Shown: positions 26,069 to 33,327 of the stretch, one piece after another
Layout: every line of letters begins with the position of its first letter
Numbering within the stretch: position 1 is the first letter of the stretch
Program-made: the position numbers and the translations under genes
Notes under the pieces: generated by a model
Seen by the model: only the letters and a program-made list of their open reading frames with translations
Database searches by the model: none
What the model was told of the DNA's origin: nothing
Origin: an uncultured Bacteroidales bacterium
GTDB lineage: Bacteria > Bacteroidota > Bacteroidia > Bacteroidales > UBA932
DNA length: 33,327 nucleotides
Direction: 5' to 3'
NCBI GenBank assembly: GCA_946415475.1
Contig: CAMKSQ010000004.1
Coordinates: 64,898-98,224, forward strand

Positions 26069-27059
26069 CGTGTTGGCCATACTGGCAGCCCTGCTGCTGG
26101 CGGCTTGCGGAACGCCATCGTCACCGGAGGCTGGCAAGGGTGTGGAGTATGCCCGCTGGTTCAGCCTGGAGGACGGCAAGGTGCTCGTGAGCACGCCGGC
26201 CGGGAGTGTCGATACGCTGCAAGGTCCTTTTCATGCGCTGGTGTGCATGTCCAGCTCCTACGTGGGCTTTCTGGATGCCATCGACGCGGACAGCACCATT
26301 GTGGGCGTATCCGGCCTGGCCTTCCTGACTGAACGTCCGCCGCTGGCGGTGGAGGTGGGGTACGATGCGGCGCTGGATTACGAAGCTATCGTCAAGGCCC
26401 GTCCGGACCTTTTCCTTACTTATAATATAGGTGCGGTGGAACCGCCGTATCTGGCCAAACTGCGGGAACTGGGAATCAGGACCGTGGTGCTGAGCGAGCA
26501 CGTGGAAAGCCATCCGCTGGCCCGTGCGGAGTACGTGAAACTCTTTGGCGCGCTTACGGGGCGTGAGGCCGTGGCTGATTCGCTCTTCGCCGAGGTGCGA
26601 GACCGGTACCTGGCAAACGTCCAGCCGGAGGTCAGCAAGAACGTGCTTATCAACATCCCTTACGCGGACCAGTGGTTCATTCCCGGCGGCGACAATTACA
26701 TGACGCGCCTGATCAGGGATGCTGGTGGCGCGCTGTTGGGTGCCGTTCCGGGCAAGCAGGAATCGTCCATTATCAGTTTGGAAACGGCCTATGAATATGC
26801 GCAGCAGGCCGATGTGTGGCTGCATCCCGGCTGGTGTAGCACCAAGGAGCAACTGCGCGGCATCCATCCGCTGTTCAGCGAATTCCCCGTGCTGGATAAG
26901 GCCGTTTGGAACAATACACTGCAACGCACGCCCGGCGGCGGGAACGCCTACTGGGAAAAGGGCCCCGTGCGGCCGGACCTCATGCTGGAGGACCTGGTAA
27001 AAATAATGAGCGGAGCCGTTGGAGAGGCCCCGCTGCATTACTATCTGCCGTTAGAATAA
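26049..27059 (+). CDS. BtuF-like ABC-transporter substrate-binding lipoprotein (orphan)
   Basis: A 336-residue lipoprotein with lipobox LAAC (Cys 20), using GTG 26049 as start; this gives a complete signal peptide (MKTLKNSVLAILAALLLAACG). The body resembles the helical-backbone binding proteins for cobalamin, haem or ferric siderophores (BtuF/FepB type): ALVCMSSSYVGFLDAIDADS, IVGVSGL, DYEAIVKARPDLFLTY, LRELGIRTVVLSEHVESHPL and IPYADQWFIPGGDNYMTRLI. It overlaps the CYTH gene by 20 bases. No permease or ATPase partner is in the window; the next gene is convergent and overlaps by 9 bases. The ligand cannot be told, and no cobalamin riboswitch can fit upstream. Confidence 0.85.
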   Translation: MKTLKNSVLAILAALLLAACGTPSSPEAGKGVEYARWFSLEDGKVLVSTPAGSVDTLQGPFHALVCMSSSYVGFLDAIDADSTIVGVSGLAFLTERPPLAVEVGYDAALDYEAIVKARPDLFLTYNIGAVEPPYLAKLRELGIRTVVLSEHVESHPLARAEYVKLFGALTGREAVADSLFAEVRDRYLANVQPEVSKNVLINIPYADQWFIPGGDNYMTRLIRDAGGALLGAVPGKQESSIISLETAYEYAQQADVWLHPGWCSTKEQLRGIHPLFSEFPVLDKAVWNNTLQRTPGGGNAYWEKGPVRPDLMLEDLVKIMSGAVGEAPLHYYLPLE

Positions 27060-28016
27060 CTTGCCGTTGTTGAATTTACTGGCCAGCCCTTGCAGTTCGT
27101 CTGCGGTGGCCGGCCGGTTCAAGGCCTCTTTGCGTTCCTTCTGGAACTGGGCTTTGAGCCGGGCGAACTGGCGTTTGGTATCCAGGGTGAAATCTCCGCC
27201 CTCGATCCAGGCAAAGTAAGAAGGCTCTGTATTCCACACTTCCCGGGCGCTTTTGCCTTTGTGCTTGCCAAAACTGATGATGGCTTCACCCTCGTCATTG
27301 TATACCAGACGGCCGGCAAAGTCCACGTTGCGGGTGCGCGGGCCAATCTTGGAGAGGGCATCGACATCGTTCTTTAATACTTCCTGCTGGAATTCCGTAG
27401 GGGCCTGGTAGCGTTCCAGCTGGCCTTTGAGGACTTCGTAAGTGGCCAGGGTGTCCGCCTCCGCCGTGTGGGCATTCTCGAAGTCCTTGCCTCCGCAGTA
27501 GAAGCGGTAAGCAGCACGCAGGTTGCGGGGTTCGAAATGATGGAAGATGTTCTGGACGTCTACCATTTTGCAAGCGTGGAGGTCCAGCTTGTCGATACAG
27601 TCGATCATCTCCTGGGCCTTGTCATGCGCGGCTTCGTTGGAGAGGCGCGACACGGAGTACGCGCGGGCTCTCTCGATCTCTTCTGCCAGCATGGGAAGGT
27701 CGAACTTGGCGGAGTTGAATCCGGCCAGGTCGCTGTCCTGCAGCCAGGAAGCCACTTCCGGCAGCACCTCGATGAACTTGGGACAGTTCACCAGATCCTC
27801 GTCCTTTACACCATTGACCTCCGAAGCCTGCGGATTGATGGGAATGACGCAACGGTTCTCGTAGTCCCAGGGCTTGATTTTCCAGGTTTTGATCTTCACC
27901 TCTCCACCCGGCAGCACCTTCACGAAGCTGAGCTCGATGATGCCGTCGGTGGGAATATTAAGGCCCGTGCTCTCAATATCGAAGAACAGTAATGGCCTCT
28001 CTAAGTTTAGTTCCAT
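27051..28016 (-). CDS. DEDD-family 3'-5' exonuclease (DnaQ/RNase T-like)
   Basis: A 321-residue cytoplasmic nuclease. Exo I motif is FFDIESTG (Asp13, Glu15), Exo II is FNSAKFDLPML, and Exo III lies in NAHTAEADTLATYEVL, with the His and Asp of the DEDDh class. The C-terminal region (about residues 230-310) has a separate small domain, IISFGKHKGKSAREVW then PSYFAWIEGGDFTLDTKR, seen fused to such exonucleases in Bacteroidota. The role is probably DNA repair or RNA trimming, not the proofreading subunit itself. ATG 28016 begins the conserved start MELNLERPLLFFD; the longer frame runs into intergenic hairpins. It lies 100 bases downstream of dnaN on the same strand. Confidence 0.9.
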   Translation of the reverse strand: MELNLERPLLFFDIESTGLNIPTDGIIELSFVKVLPGGEVKIKTWKIKPWDYENRCVIPINPQASEVNGVKDEDLVNCPKFIEVLPEVASWLQDSDLAGFNSAKFDLPMLAEEIERARAYSVSRLSNEAAHDKAQEMIDCIDKLDLHACKMVDVQNIFHHFEPRNLRAAYRFYCGGKDFENAHTAEADTLATYEVLKGQLERYQAPTEFQQEVLKNDVDALSKIGPRTRNVDFAGRLVYNDEGEAIISFGKHKGKSAREVWNTEPSYFAWIEGGDFTLDTKRQFARLKAQFQKERKEALNRPATADELQGLASKFNNGKLF

Positions 28017-28115
28017 AGGTTTGGAGCCCCAAAGGGGCGATAGCAAGTCCCTTCCCCGAGGGAAGGGATTTAGGGATGGGGTAACGTTAGTGAAACGGAT
28101 CCAATAGCCGCCAGG
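28017..28115. other. Intergenic gap between dnaN and exonuclease gene with three hairpins
   Basis: No gene is seen. Three perfect small stems lie in or at the edge of this stretch: GCCCC-AAA-GGGGC (28026-28038), TCCCTTCCC-CGA-GGGAAGGGA (28048-28068), and a 12-bp stem 28098-28109 / 28114-28125 that covers the dnaN stop codon. The middle one is followed by TTTAGGGATGGGGT, giving the whole the look of a short G/C-rich intergenic repeat. Confidence 0.5.
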
Positions 28116-28125
28116 CTATTGGATC
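28098..28125 (-). terminator. Hairpin over the dnaN stop, possible terminator
   Basis: GATCCAATAGCC (28098-28109) pairs perfectly with 28114-28125 around a GCCA loop. In the dnaN direction it is followed by CGTTTCAC, not a long T-run, so it may be a weak terminator or an mRNA 3'-end stabiliser. The dnaN stop (28116-28118) lies inside the stem. Confidence 0.5.
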
Positions 28126-29237
28126 ATTATAGGCATTAAGATGCCGCATACCTTTTCCGTGTCTGCTTCTTCCTCGGCGGGGAGGATGAGGGCGGCGCGG
28201 CGGGCATCGGCAAACTTGATAACCAGCGTGTTGCAACTCATGTTGGAGAGGATTTCCGTGAGGAAGGTGCTCTTGAAGCCGATGGTAAGAGCGTCTCCGG
28301 CGTAGTTGCAGTTGATCTTTTCATAGGCGGCCAGGGCGAATCCCAGGTCCTGGGCGCTGATTTCCAGCTGGCCTTCCTGCAGGGTGAACTTGATGTGGTT
28401 GGAGGCCTTGTTGGCGCACACGGCCACACGCTTTACCGTATTGAGCAGCAGCTGACGGTCGATTTGCAGGATGTTGGCGTTGCTGGTGGGGATGACATCC
28501 CGGTACTTGGGATATTTGCCCACGACCAGGCGGCATACCATGGTGGTGGCGCCGAAGGTGAACTGGGCGGTGGTGCTGTCGAAGGCGATTTCCACGTCTT
28601 CCACATCCTTGCCGATAATGGAACGCAGCACACCGGCCGGTTTCTTGTGCAGGATGAAGGAAGCCTTTTCCGTGGCCTTGACATCCTTGGTGGTATAGCA
28701 GATGAGCTTGTGGGAATCTGAGGCCACGAGCGTGGTGCTGTCCAGGTCGATATCGAAGAAGATACCGTTCATGGCCGGACGAATCTCATCATCTGCGGTG
28801 GCATAAATGGTGCCCTGGATGCCGTCCGTGAGGCTGGCGGCCGGGAAGGTGACCTTGAGGGCGTCATCGCCGGTGGTCTTGATTTCCGGATAGTCTGCGG
28901 CCGGGAAATAGGGGAGCACGGAGTTACCGCTGGCCCAGCTGCACTCGAAGGAGCTGTCCGAGATGGTCTTGATGCCCACCGGCTGGTCCGGCAGTTCTTT
29001 CAGGAGGTCCGTCATGTGACGGGCGGGAACGGCGATGGAACCCTCTTCCTGGGGACCGTCTACCTCGATGGCGGTGCGCAGGGTGAGTTCACTGTCCGAT
29101 GCGGTGATTTCCAGCCGGCCATCCTTGAGGACAAACAGGAAGTTTTCCAGGATGGGAAGCGGAGACTTGGACGGAATGGCCTTGGATACATCCATCAGGG
29201 CCTTCAGGAGATTGGTGCTGGAAATGGTCAGATTCAT
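28116..29237 (-). CDS. dnaN: DNA polymerase III beta subunit (sliding clamp)
   Basis: A 373-residue protein that dimerises into the ring clamp tethering the replicative polymerase to DNA. The usual three-domain clamp is complete: the start FTISSTNLLKALMDVSKAIP-like region with LPILENFLFVLKDGRLEITA, the middle AMNGIFFDIDLDSTTLVASDSHKL, and the third domain with LQEGQLEISAQDLGFA and a C-terminal SCNTLVIKFADARRAALILP. The C-terminal LMPIMIQ fits the clamp end. It has its own -7 box upstream and is divergent from the Deg protease gene. Confidence 0.97.
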   Translation of the reverse strand: MNLTISSTNLLKALMDVSKAIPSKSPLPILENFLFVLKDGRLEITASDSELTLRTAIEVDGPQEEGSIAVPARHMTDLLKELPDQPVGIKTISDSSFECSWASGNSVLPYFPAADYPEIKTTGDDALKVTFPAASLTDGIQGTIYATADDEIRPAMNGIFFDIDLDSTTLVASDSHKLICYTTKDVKATEKASFILHKKPAGVLRSIIGKDVEDVEIAFDSTTAQFTFGATTMVCRLVVGKYPKYRDVIPTSNANILQIDRQLLLNTVKRVAVCANKASNHIKFTLQEGQLEISAQDLGFALAAYEKINCNYAGDALTIGFKSTFLTEILSNMSCNTLVIKFADARRAALILPAEEEADTEKVCGILMPIMIQ

Positions 29238-29274
29238 ATAGCGTTCTTTTTAATCATCATTATGTCTTAGCTCA

Positions 29275-29282
29275 CAAATATA
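29275..29282 (-). promoter_or_regulatory. -7 promoter box of dnaN
   Basis: On the minus strand this reads TATATTTG, a perfect TAnnTTTG, with an expected leader of about 34 bases. A TTTG at 29298-29295 is too near (12-base spacer) to be a normal -33 element. Confidence 0.5.
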
Positions 29283-29350
29283 ATCAATTTCTCTCAAATG
29301 GCATAACTTTTGAGTATCTTGCCTGCGGAAAAAAGTAAAACATTATAGTG

Positions 29351-30805
29351 ATGAAAAACATGACGACTGTACTACTATCCATTCTGGCAGGTGGCCTCAC
29401 CGCATTCGGCGTAGTTAAGGCAACCGTTCCCCAGCCCAGTTCTGAGCCCGCTAGCGTCGTGAAAGACGCCACCGGCAATTCCGTAGAATACCGCACTGTC
29501 AATTTGGCAGAGACCGATTATCCGGACTTCACCTACGCGGCGGAAAGCGCCGTGGAGGCCGTTGTCTATGTAGAGGTAACGGTCCAACGCCGCCAGCAAT
29601 ACCAAAACATCGACCCGTTCTTCCGTTTCTTCTTTGGCGATGAATACGCCGCTCCGCAGCAGCGGGAGCAAAAGGGAAGCGGCAGCGGTGTCATCATCCG
29701 TCCGGACGGTTATATCGTCACGAACAACCACGTTGTCAGCGGCGCCACCCAAATCCAGGTGACCCTGAACAACAACCAGCAGTACGACGCTACCGTGGTG
29801 GGTACGGACCCCGCAACGGATGTCGCTATCATTAAGGTCGATGCCACCGACCTTCCCACTATCCCGCTGGGCGACAGCGACGCCCTGCGGCTGGGTGAAT
29901 GGGTGCTGGCCATCGGTTCTCCGCTCGGCGCCCAGCTCCGCAGCACCATCACCGCCGGTATCGTGAGCGCCAAGGGCCGCAGCATGCCGGACTACTCCGG
30001 TGAATTCAAGATCGAATCCTTCATCCAGACGGATGCGGCCGTGAACCCCGGTAACTCCGGTGGCGCCCTGGTGAACAAGAAGGGCGAACTGGTGGGTATC
30101 AACACCGCCATCGTCAGCCAGACCGGCTCCTACACCGGTTACTCCTTCGCCGTTCCCGTGAATATCGTCAAGCGTGTCGCAGAGGACCTGATGGACTACG
30201 GCTCCGTAAAGCGCGCCGTGCTGGGTATCAGCATGGGTTCGGTGGATAAGAAGTTTGCCGACGAAATGAAACTTTCTGCCGTCACGGGCGTATATATTAA
30301 CGAGGTTATGAAGGGAAGCGCCGCCGAGAAAGCCGGCCTGCAAAAGAACGACGTCATCTTGTCGATTGACAATCAAAAGATTACAGATGCTTCGTCCGTC
30401 CAGGCCAAGGTGAGTAGCTACCACCCCGGAGACAAGGCTGTTATCACTTACATCCGGGATGGAAAGCAGCAGCAAACCACCGTGGAATTCCAGGCTGCAG
30501 CCGTGCAGAACGGCGAGACAGACCTGGACGGTTCCATCGCTTTCTATGGCGCCCGTCTTAAAGCTGCCAATCCGGATAAACTCAAAGCACTGGGCCTGCG
30601 CTCGGGTGTGGAGATTGTTTCCCTCGGAAGCGGCAAGATGGCGGAAGCCGGTGCCGAGCAGGGCGGTATTATCGCCTATGTGAATGGAGCGGCCGTTTCA
30701 AGCCCCGAAGACGTCGTGGCCAAGGCAAAGAAGGCATCGCGTGCGGTCTATATCGAAGGTGTGGACCAGAACGGCAGGGCATTCTATTTTGGCTTCGGCA
30801 AGTAA
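29351..30805 (+). CDS. Deg/HtrA-family periplasmic serine protease
   Basis: A 484-residue envelope protease of the Do/DegP type that degrades or refolds damaged exported proteins. The N-terminal signal/anchor is about residues 1-25. The trypsin-like domain holds the full triad: His127 in TNNHVVSGA, Asp157 in DPATDVAII and Ser236 in NPGNSGGAL. A PDZ domain follows at about 290-385 (GVYINEVMKGSAAEKAGLQKNDVILSIDN), and a second, weaker PDZ-like domain at about 400-484 (LRSGVEIVSLGSGKMAEAGAEQGGII). ATG 29351 is used; a GTG one codon earlier is also possible. The gap to divergent dnaN is 113 bases; near-matches to the -7 box (TAACTTTTG, 29304-29312) were seen but no convincing promoter. Confidence 0.94.
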   Translation: MKNMTTVLLSILAGGLTAFGVVKATVPQPSSEPASVVKDATGNSVEYRTVNLAETDYPDFTYAAESAVEAVVYVEVTVQRRQQYQNIDPFFRFFFGDEYAAPQQREQKGSGSGVIIRPDGYIVTNNHVVSGATQIQVTLNNNQQYDATVVGTDPATDVAIIKVDATDLPTIPLGDSDALRLGEWVLAIGSPLGAQLRSTITAGIVSAKGRSMPDYSGEFKIESFIQTDAAVNPGNSGGALVNKKGELVGINTAIVSQTGSYTGYSFAVPVNIVKRVAEDLMDYGSVKRAVLGISMGSVDKKFADEMKLSAVTGVYINEVMKGSAAEKAGLQKNDVILSIDNQKITDASSVQAKVSSYHPGDKAVITYIRDGKQQQTTVEFQAAAVQNGETDLDGSIAFYGARLKAANPDKLKALGLRSGVEIVSLGSGKMAEAGAEQGGIIAYVNGAAVSSPEDVVAKAKKASRAVYIEGVDQNGRAFYFGFGK

Positions 30806-30828
30806 GGAACTGCCGCAGCAAGCAAATG

Positions 30829-30864
30829 ATTTCGGTCAGCTCCTTACTGTGAGTTGACCGAAAT
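30829..30864 (+). terminator. Hairpin between the Deg protease gene and rpoD
   Basis: ATTTCGGTCA (30829-30838) pairs perfectly with TGACCGAAAT (30855-30864), extended inside by a wobble and CTC/GAG. No strong T-run follows, and the stem ends 12 bases before the rpoD ATG. It may end Deg transcripts, or lie in the rpoD leader and affect its translation. Confidence 0.55.
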
Positions 30865-30876
30865 TATTGTATATAA

Positions 30877-31737
30877 ATGAGACAACTTAAAATTACCAAG
30901 TCCATCACCAACCGCGAGAGCGCGTCGCTGGACAAGTACCTGCAGGAAATCGGCCGTGAAGAACTCGTCACCCCGGACGAGGAAGTGGAATTGGCCCAGC
31001 GTATCCGCAAAGGGGACCAGGAAGCCCTGGAAAAACTGACCCGTGCGAATCTCCGCTTCGTAGTTTCCGTAGCCAAGCAGTACCAGAATCAGGGCCTCAG
31101 CCTGCCGGACCTCATCAACGAAGGCAACCTGGGCCTCATCAAAGCGGCGGAAAAATTCGACGAAACCCGTGGTTTCAAATTCATTTCCTATGCGGTGTGG
31201 TGGATTCGTCAGAGCATTCTCCAGGCCCTTGCAGAACAAAGCCGTATCGTGCGTCTGCCCCTGAACCAGGTTGGTTCCCTGAATAAAATCAACAAGGCCC
31301 TGTCCAAGTTCGAACAGGAGAACGAGCGCCAGCCTTCCAACGAGGAACTCTCGGAGATGATCGACGTCCCCAAGGACAAAATTTCCGATACCCTCCGTGT
31401 CGGCAGCCGCCACGTCAGCGTGGACGCTCCGTTCGTAGAAGGGGAGGACAACAGCCTGCTGGACGTGCTTCCCAATGACGATTCTCCCAGCGCGGACCGC
31501 GGTCTGGTGAACGAGAGCCTGAACACGGAAATCGAGCGTGCCCTGAGCACCCTCACGGACCGTGAACGGGAAATCATCAAGAGTTTCTTCGGCATCGGCT
31601 GCCAGGAGATGACCCTGGAGGAGATCGGCGAGCGTTTCGGCCTCACCCGTGAGCGCGTGCGCCAGATCAAGGAAAAGGCGATCCGCCGCCTCAAGAGCCC
31701 GTCCCGCAGCAAACTCCTTAAATCGTATCTGGGATGA
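30877..31737 (+). CDS. rpoD: Primary sigma-70 factor RpoD
   Basis: A 286-residue housekeeping sigma factor of the short Bacteroidota type, lacking the long region 1.1 of proteobacterial sigma-70. Region 1.2 begins [20 protein letters not shown]. Region 2 is nearly canonical: [20 protein letters not shown], then [20 protein letters not shown]. Region 3 is [17 protein letters not shown], and region 4 is [16 protein letters not shown] with [20 protein letters not shown]. It recognises the TAnnTTTG/TTTG promoters seen elsewhere in this window. Its stop overlaps the argS start (ATGA), so the two are coupled. Confidence 0.96.
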   Translation: MRQLKITKSITNRESASLDKYLQEIGREELVTPDEEVELAQRIRKGDQEALEKLTRANLRFVVSVAKQYQNQGLSLPDLINEGNLGLIKAAEKFDETRGFKFISYAVWWIRQSILQALAEQSRIVRLPLNQVGSLNKINKALSKFEQENERQPSNEELSEMIDVPKDKISDTLRVGSRHVSVDAPFVEGEDNSLLDVLPNDDSPSADRGLVNESLNTEIERALSTLTDREREIIKSFFGIGCQEMTLEEIGERFGLTRERVRQIKEKAIRRLKSPSRSKLLKSYLG

Positions 31738-33327
31738 CGCCGGAATCCTTTATTCAGCAAAAGGCCGCAGCGGCCATCCAGGCTGTCTACAACACTGAAG
31801 TGGCGGAAACGTCACTTCAGGTTGCTGTTACCCGTAAGGAGTTCGAAGGAGACTATACCCTGGTCACCTTCCCGCTCCTGAAAATCACCCACCAGGCACC
31901 GGACGCCACCGGCAATGCCATCGGGCAGTGGCTGGTGGACAACGTCCCGGAAATCGCCGCGTACAACAGCGTCAAGGGCTTCCTGAACCTGTCCTTCTCG
32001 CCGGTTTACTGGAACGAGGTCCTGCAAGGCATCACGGCCGATGAGGCCTTCGGCCAGCTCCCGTCCACGGGCAAGCGCATCATGGTGGAGTTCTCTTCGC
32101 CCAACACCAACAAGCCCCTGCACCTGGGCCACATCCGCAATAACCTCCTGGGAGACAGCGTGTCGCGCATTCTGAAGGCCTGTGGCAACGACGTAGTCAA
32201 GTCCACCATCGTCAACGACCGTGGCGTGCACATCTGCAAGAGCATGTACGCCTGGGAAAAGTGCTTTAACGGCGCCACGCCGGAGAGCACCGGCAAAAAG
32301 GGCGACCATCTGGTAGGCGACTGCTACGTAGCCTACGCCAAAATGGAAAAAGAGCATCCGGAAGTCATCGACGAGGTCCACAAAATGCTGGTGGACTGGG
32401 AAGCCGGAGACCCGCATGTACGGGAACTCTGGGCCATGATGAACGGCTGGGTGTACAAGGGCTTCGATGAAACGTACGCCGCCCTGGGCATTACCTTCGA
32501 CCAGGTAGACCACGAGAGTGAAACCTATCTGCTGGGTAAGGAACTGGTACAGAAAGGCTTGCAGGAAGGCGTCTTTGTGAAGGATCCGGACGGTTCCGTC
32601 TGGTGCGACCTCACGGCGGACGGCCTGGACCGCAAGCTGGTTCTCCGCGGCGATGGCACTTCCGTGTACATCACCCAGGACCTGGGCACCGCAGAGCGCC
32701 GTTTCGCCACTTTCAAACTGGACTCCCACGTGTATGTGGTGGGTAATGAGCAGGATTATCATTTCCAAGTACTGAAGCTCATCCTCAAGAAGCTGGGCTT
32801 TGCCTGGGCAGACCAGATTTACCACCTGTCCTACGGCATGGTGGAGCTCCCGGAAGGCAAGATGAAATCCCGCGAAGGTACGGTGGTGGATGCGGATGAC
32901 CTCATCCAGCAGATGTACGAGGAAGCCAAGAAGACTTCCGAGGAAAGCGGCAAGCTGGAAGGCATGCCGGAGGCGGAGAAAGAGGCCCTGTACCACATGA
33001 TCGGCCTGGGCGCCCTGAAGTACTTCATTATCAAGGTGGATCCCAAGAAGACCATGCTCTTCAACCCCAAGGAATCCATCGACTTCAACGGCAACACCGG
33101 TCCCTTCATCCAGTATACGCATGCCCGTATCCAGAGCATCCTGCGCAAGGCTACGGTCCAGTATGGCGCTGCCGACACCCTGGGCGCACAGCCCTCGGCC
33201 AAGGAGGTCCGCCTGATCAAGCTGCTGGGCCTGTATCCCGGCAAGGTGGGCGAGGCCGGCGCCGCGCTGAGTCCCGCCATCATCGCCAATTACGCGTACG
33301 ACCTGGCCAAGGAGTTCAACCAGTACT
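31734..33327 (+). CDS. argS: Arginine--tRNA ligase (3' truncated by window)
   Basis: Open from ATG 31734 to the window end: 531 codons with no stop, so this is a 3'-truncated gene. It charges tRNA-Arg. The product begins [16 protein letters not shown] and contains the N-terminal tRNA-binding domain, the HIGH motif as HLGHIRNN (His130), [13 protein letters not shown] before it, [24 protein letters not shown], and the degenerate KMSKS region as GKMKSREGT. The C-terminal anticodon-binding domain has only begun ([16 protein letters not shown] is present). The start overlaps the rpoD stop by 4 bases, which supports ATG 31734 over any later start. Confidence 0.95.
   Translation, partial: MTPESFIQQKAAAAIQAVYNTEVAETSLQVAVTRKEFEGDYTLVTFPLLKITHQAPDATGNAIGQWLVDNVPEIAAYNSVKGFLNLSFSPVYWNEVLQGITADEAFGQLPSTGKRIMVEFSSPNTNKPLHLGHIRNNLLGDSVSRILKACGNDVVKSTIVNDRGVHICKSMYAWEKCFNGATPESTGKKGDHLVGDCYVAYAKMEKEHPEVIDEVHKMLVDWEAGDPHVRELWAMMNGWVYKGFDETYAALGITFDQVDHESETYLLGKELVQKGLQEGVFVKDPDGSVWCDLTADGLDRKLVLRGDGTSVYITQDLGTAERRFATFKLDSHVYVVGNEQDYHFQVLKLILKKLGFAWADQIYHLSYGMVELPEGKMKSREGTVVDADDLIQQMYEEAKKTSEESGKLEGMPEAEKEALYHMIGLGALKYFIIKVDPKKTMLFNPKESIDFNGNTGPFIQYTHARIQSILRKATVQYGAADTLGAQPSAKEVRLIKLLGLYPGKVGEAGAALSPAIIANYAYDLAKEFNQY

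Noticed and set aside
29304..29322. Promoter for the Deg protease gene
   Set aside because: TAACTTTTG and TATCTTGC each miss the TAnnTTTG box by one position and no -33 element is correctly spaced, so it is not listed as a feature.

Overview
The window looks like a piece of a Bacteroidota chromosome, most likely order Bacteroidales. The evidence is a SusC/SusD pair, an ECF sigma/FecR-type pair, a short RpoD of 286 residues, several TAnnTTTG promoter -7 boxes (the Bacteroidota form) in front of housekeeping genes, and many lipoproteins with Bacteroidales-style signal peptides. GC is in the mid-50s percent in the lines I sampled (33 of 60 bases in two separate lines). Genus cannot be given from this sequence alone. 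No rRNA, tRNA, insertion sequence, integrase or CRISPR array was seen.

Left edge (1-970): the 3' end of dnaK and a strong terminator. Centre (1005-21251): one long, one-direction polysaccharide-utilization-type locus. It runs ECF sigma factor, FecR-type anti-sigma, SusC with an N-terminal STN signalling domain, SusD, a phosphodiester-glycosidase-family lipoprotein, two TIG/NHL lipoproteins, a lipoprotein of the endonuclease/exonuclease/phosphatase (EEP) fold, an 877-residue fusion (fimbrillin-like, NHL propeller, EEP), a 51-residue small protein, a fimbrillin-like/NHL lipoprotein, a GxDLY/SGNH esterase, a GH3 glycosidase and an organophosphate:phosphate-antiporter-family permease. Most genes abut or overlap by a few bases. 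Terminator-like hairpins lie after the sigma gene, before the esterase and after the permease.

Right part (21348-33327): ordinary housekeeping genes in short, mostly divergent units. They are a compact formate/nitrite-type channel, trpS, class II fructose-bisphosphate aldolase, gmk, nadD, a CYTH protein, an orphan BtuF-like lipoprotein, a DEDD exonuclease, dnaN, a Deg-type protease, rpoD and the start of argS (cut by the window end). The gap between trpS and the aldolase gene holds two 55-base palindromic repeat copies.

How it may work: SusC/SusD would import an oligosaccharide, and the STN domain, FecR and the sigma factor would report its presence and switch the locus on. The enzyme set is unusual because it combines glycan-phosphodiester chemistry (NAGPA-type glycosidase, two EEP phosphodiesterase/phosphatase domains) with an esterase, one beta-glycosidase and a transporter that keeps the phosphate-binding residues of GlpT/UhpT. 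My main inference is that the locus processes a phosphodiester-containing glycan or glycolipid and may import a sugar- or polyol-phosphate. This substrate call is inference, not demonstrated by the sequence.
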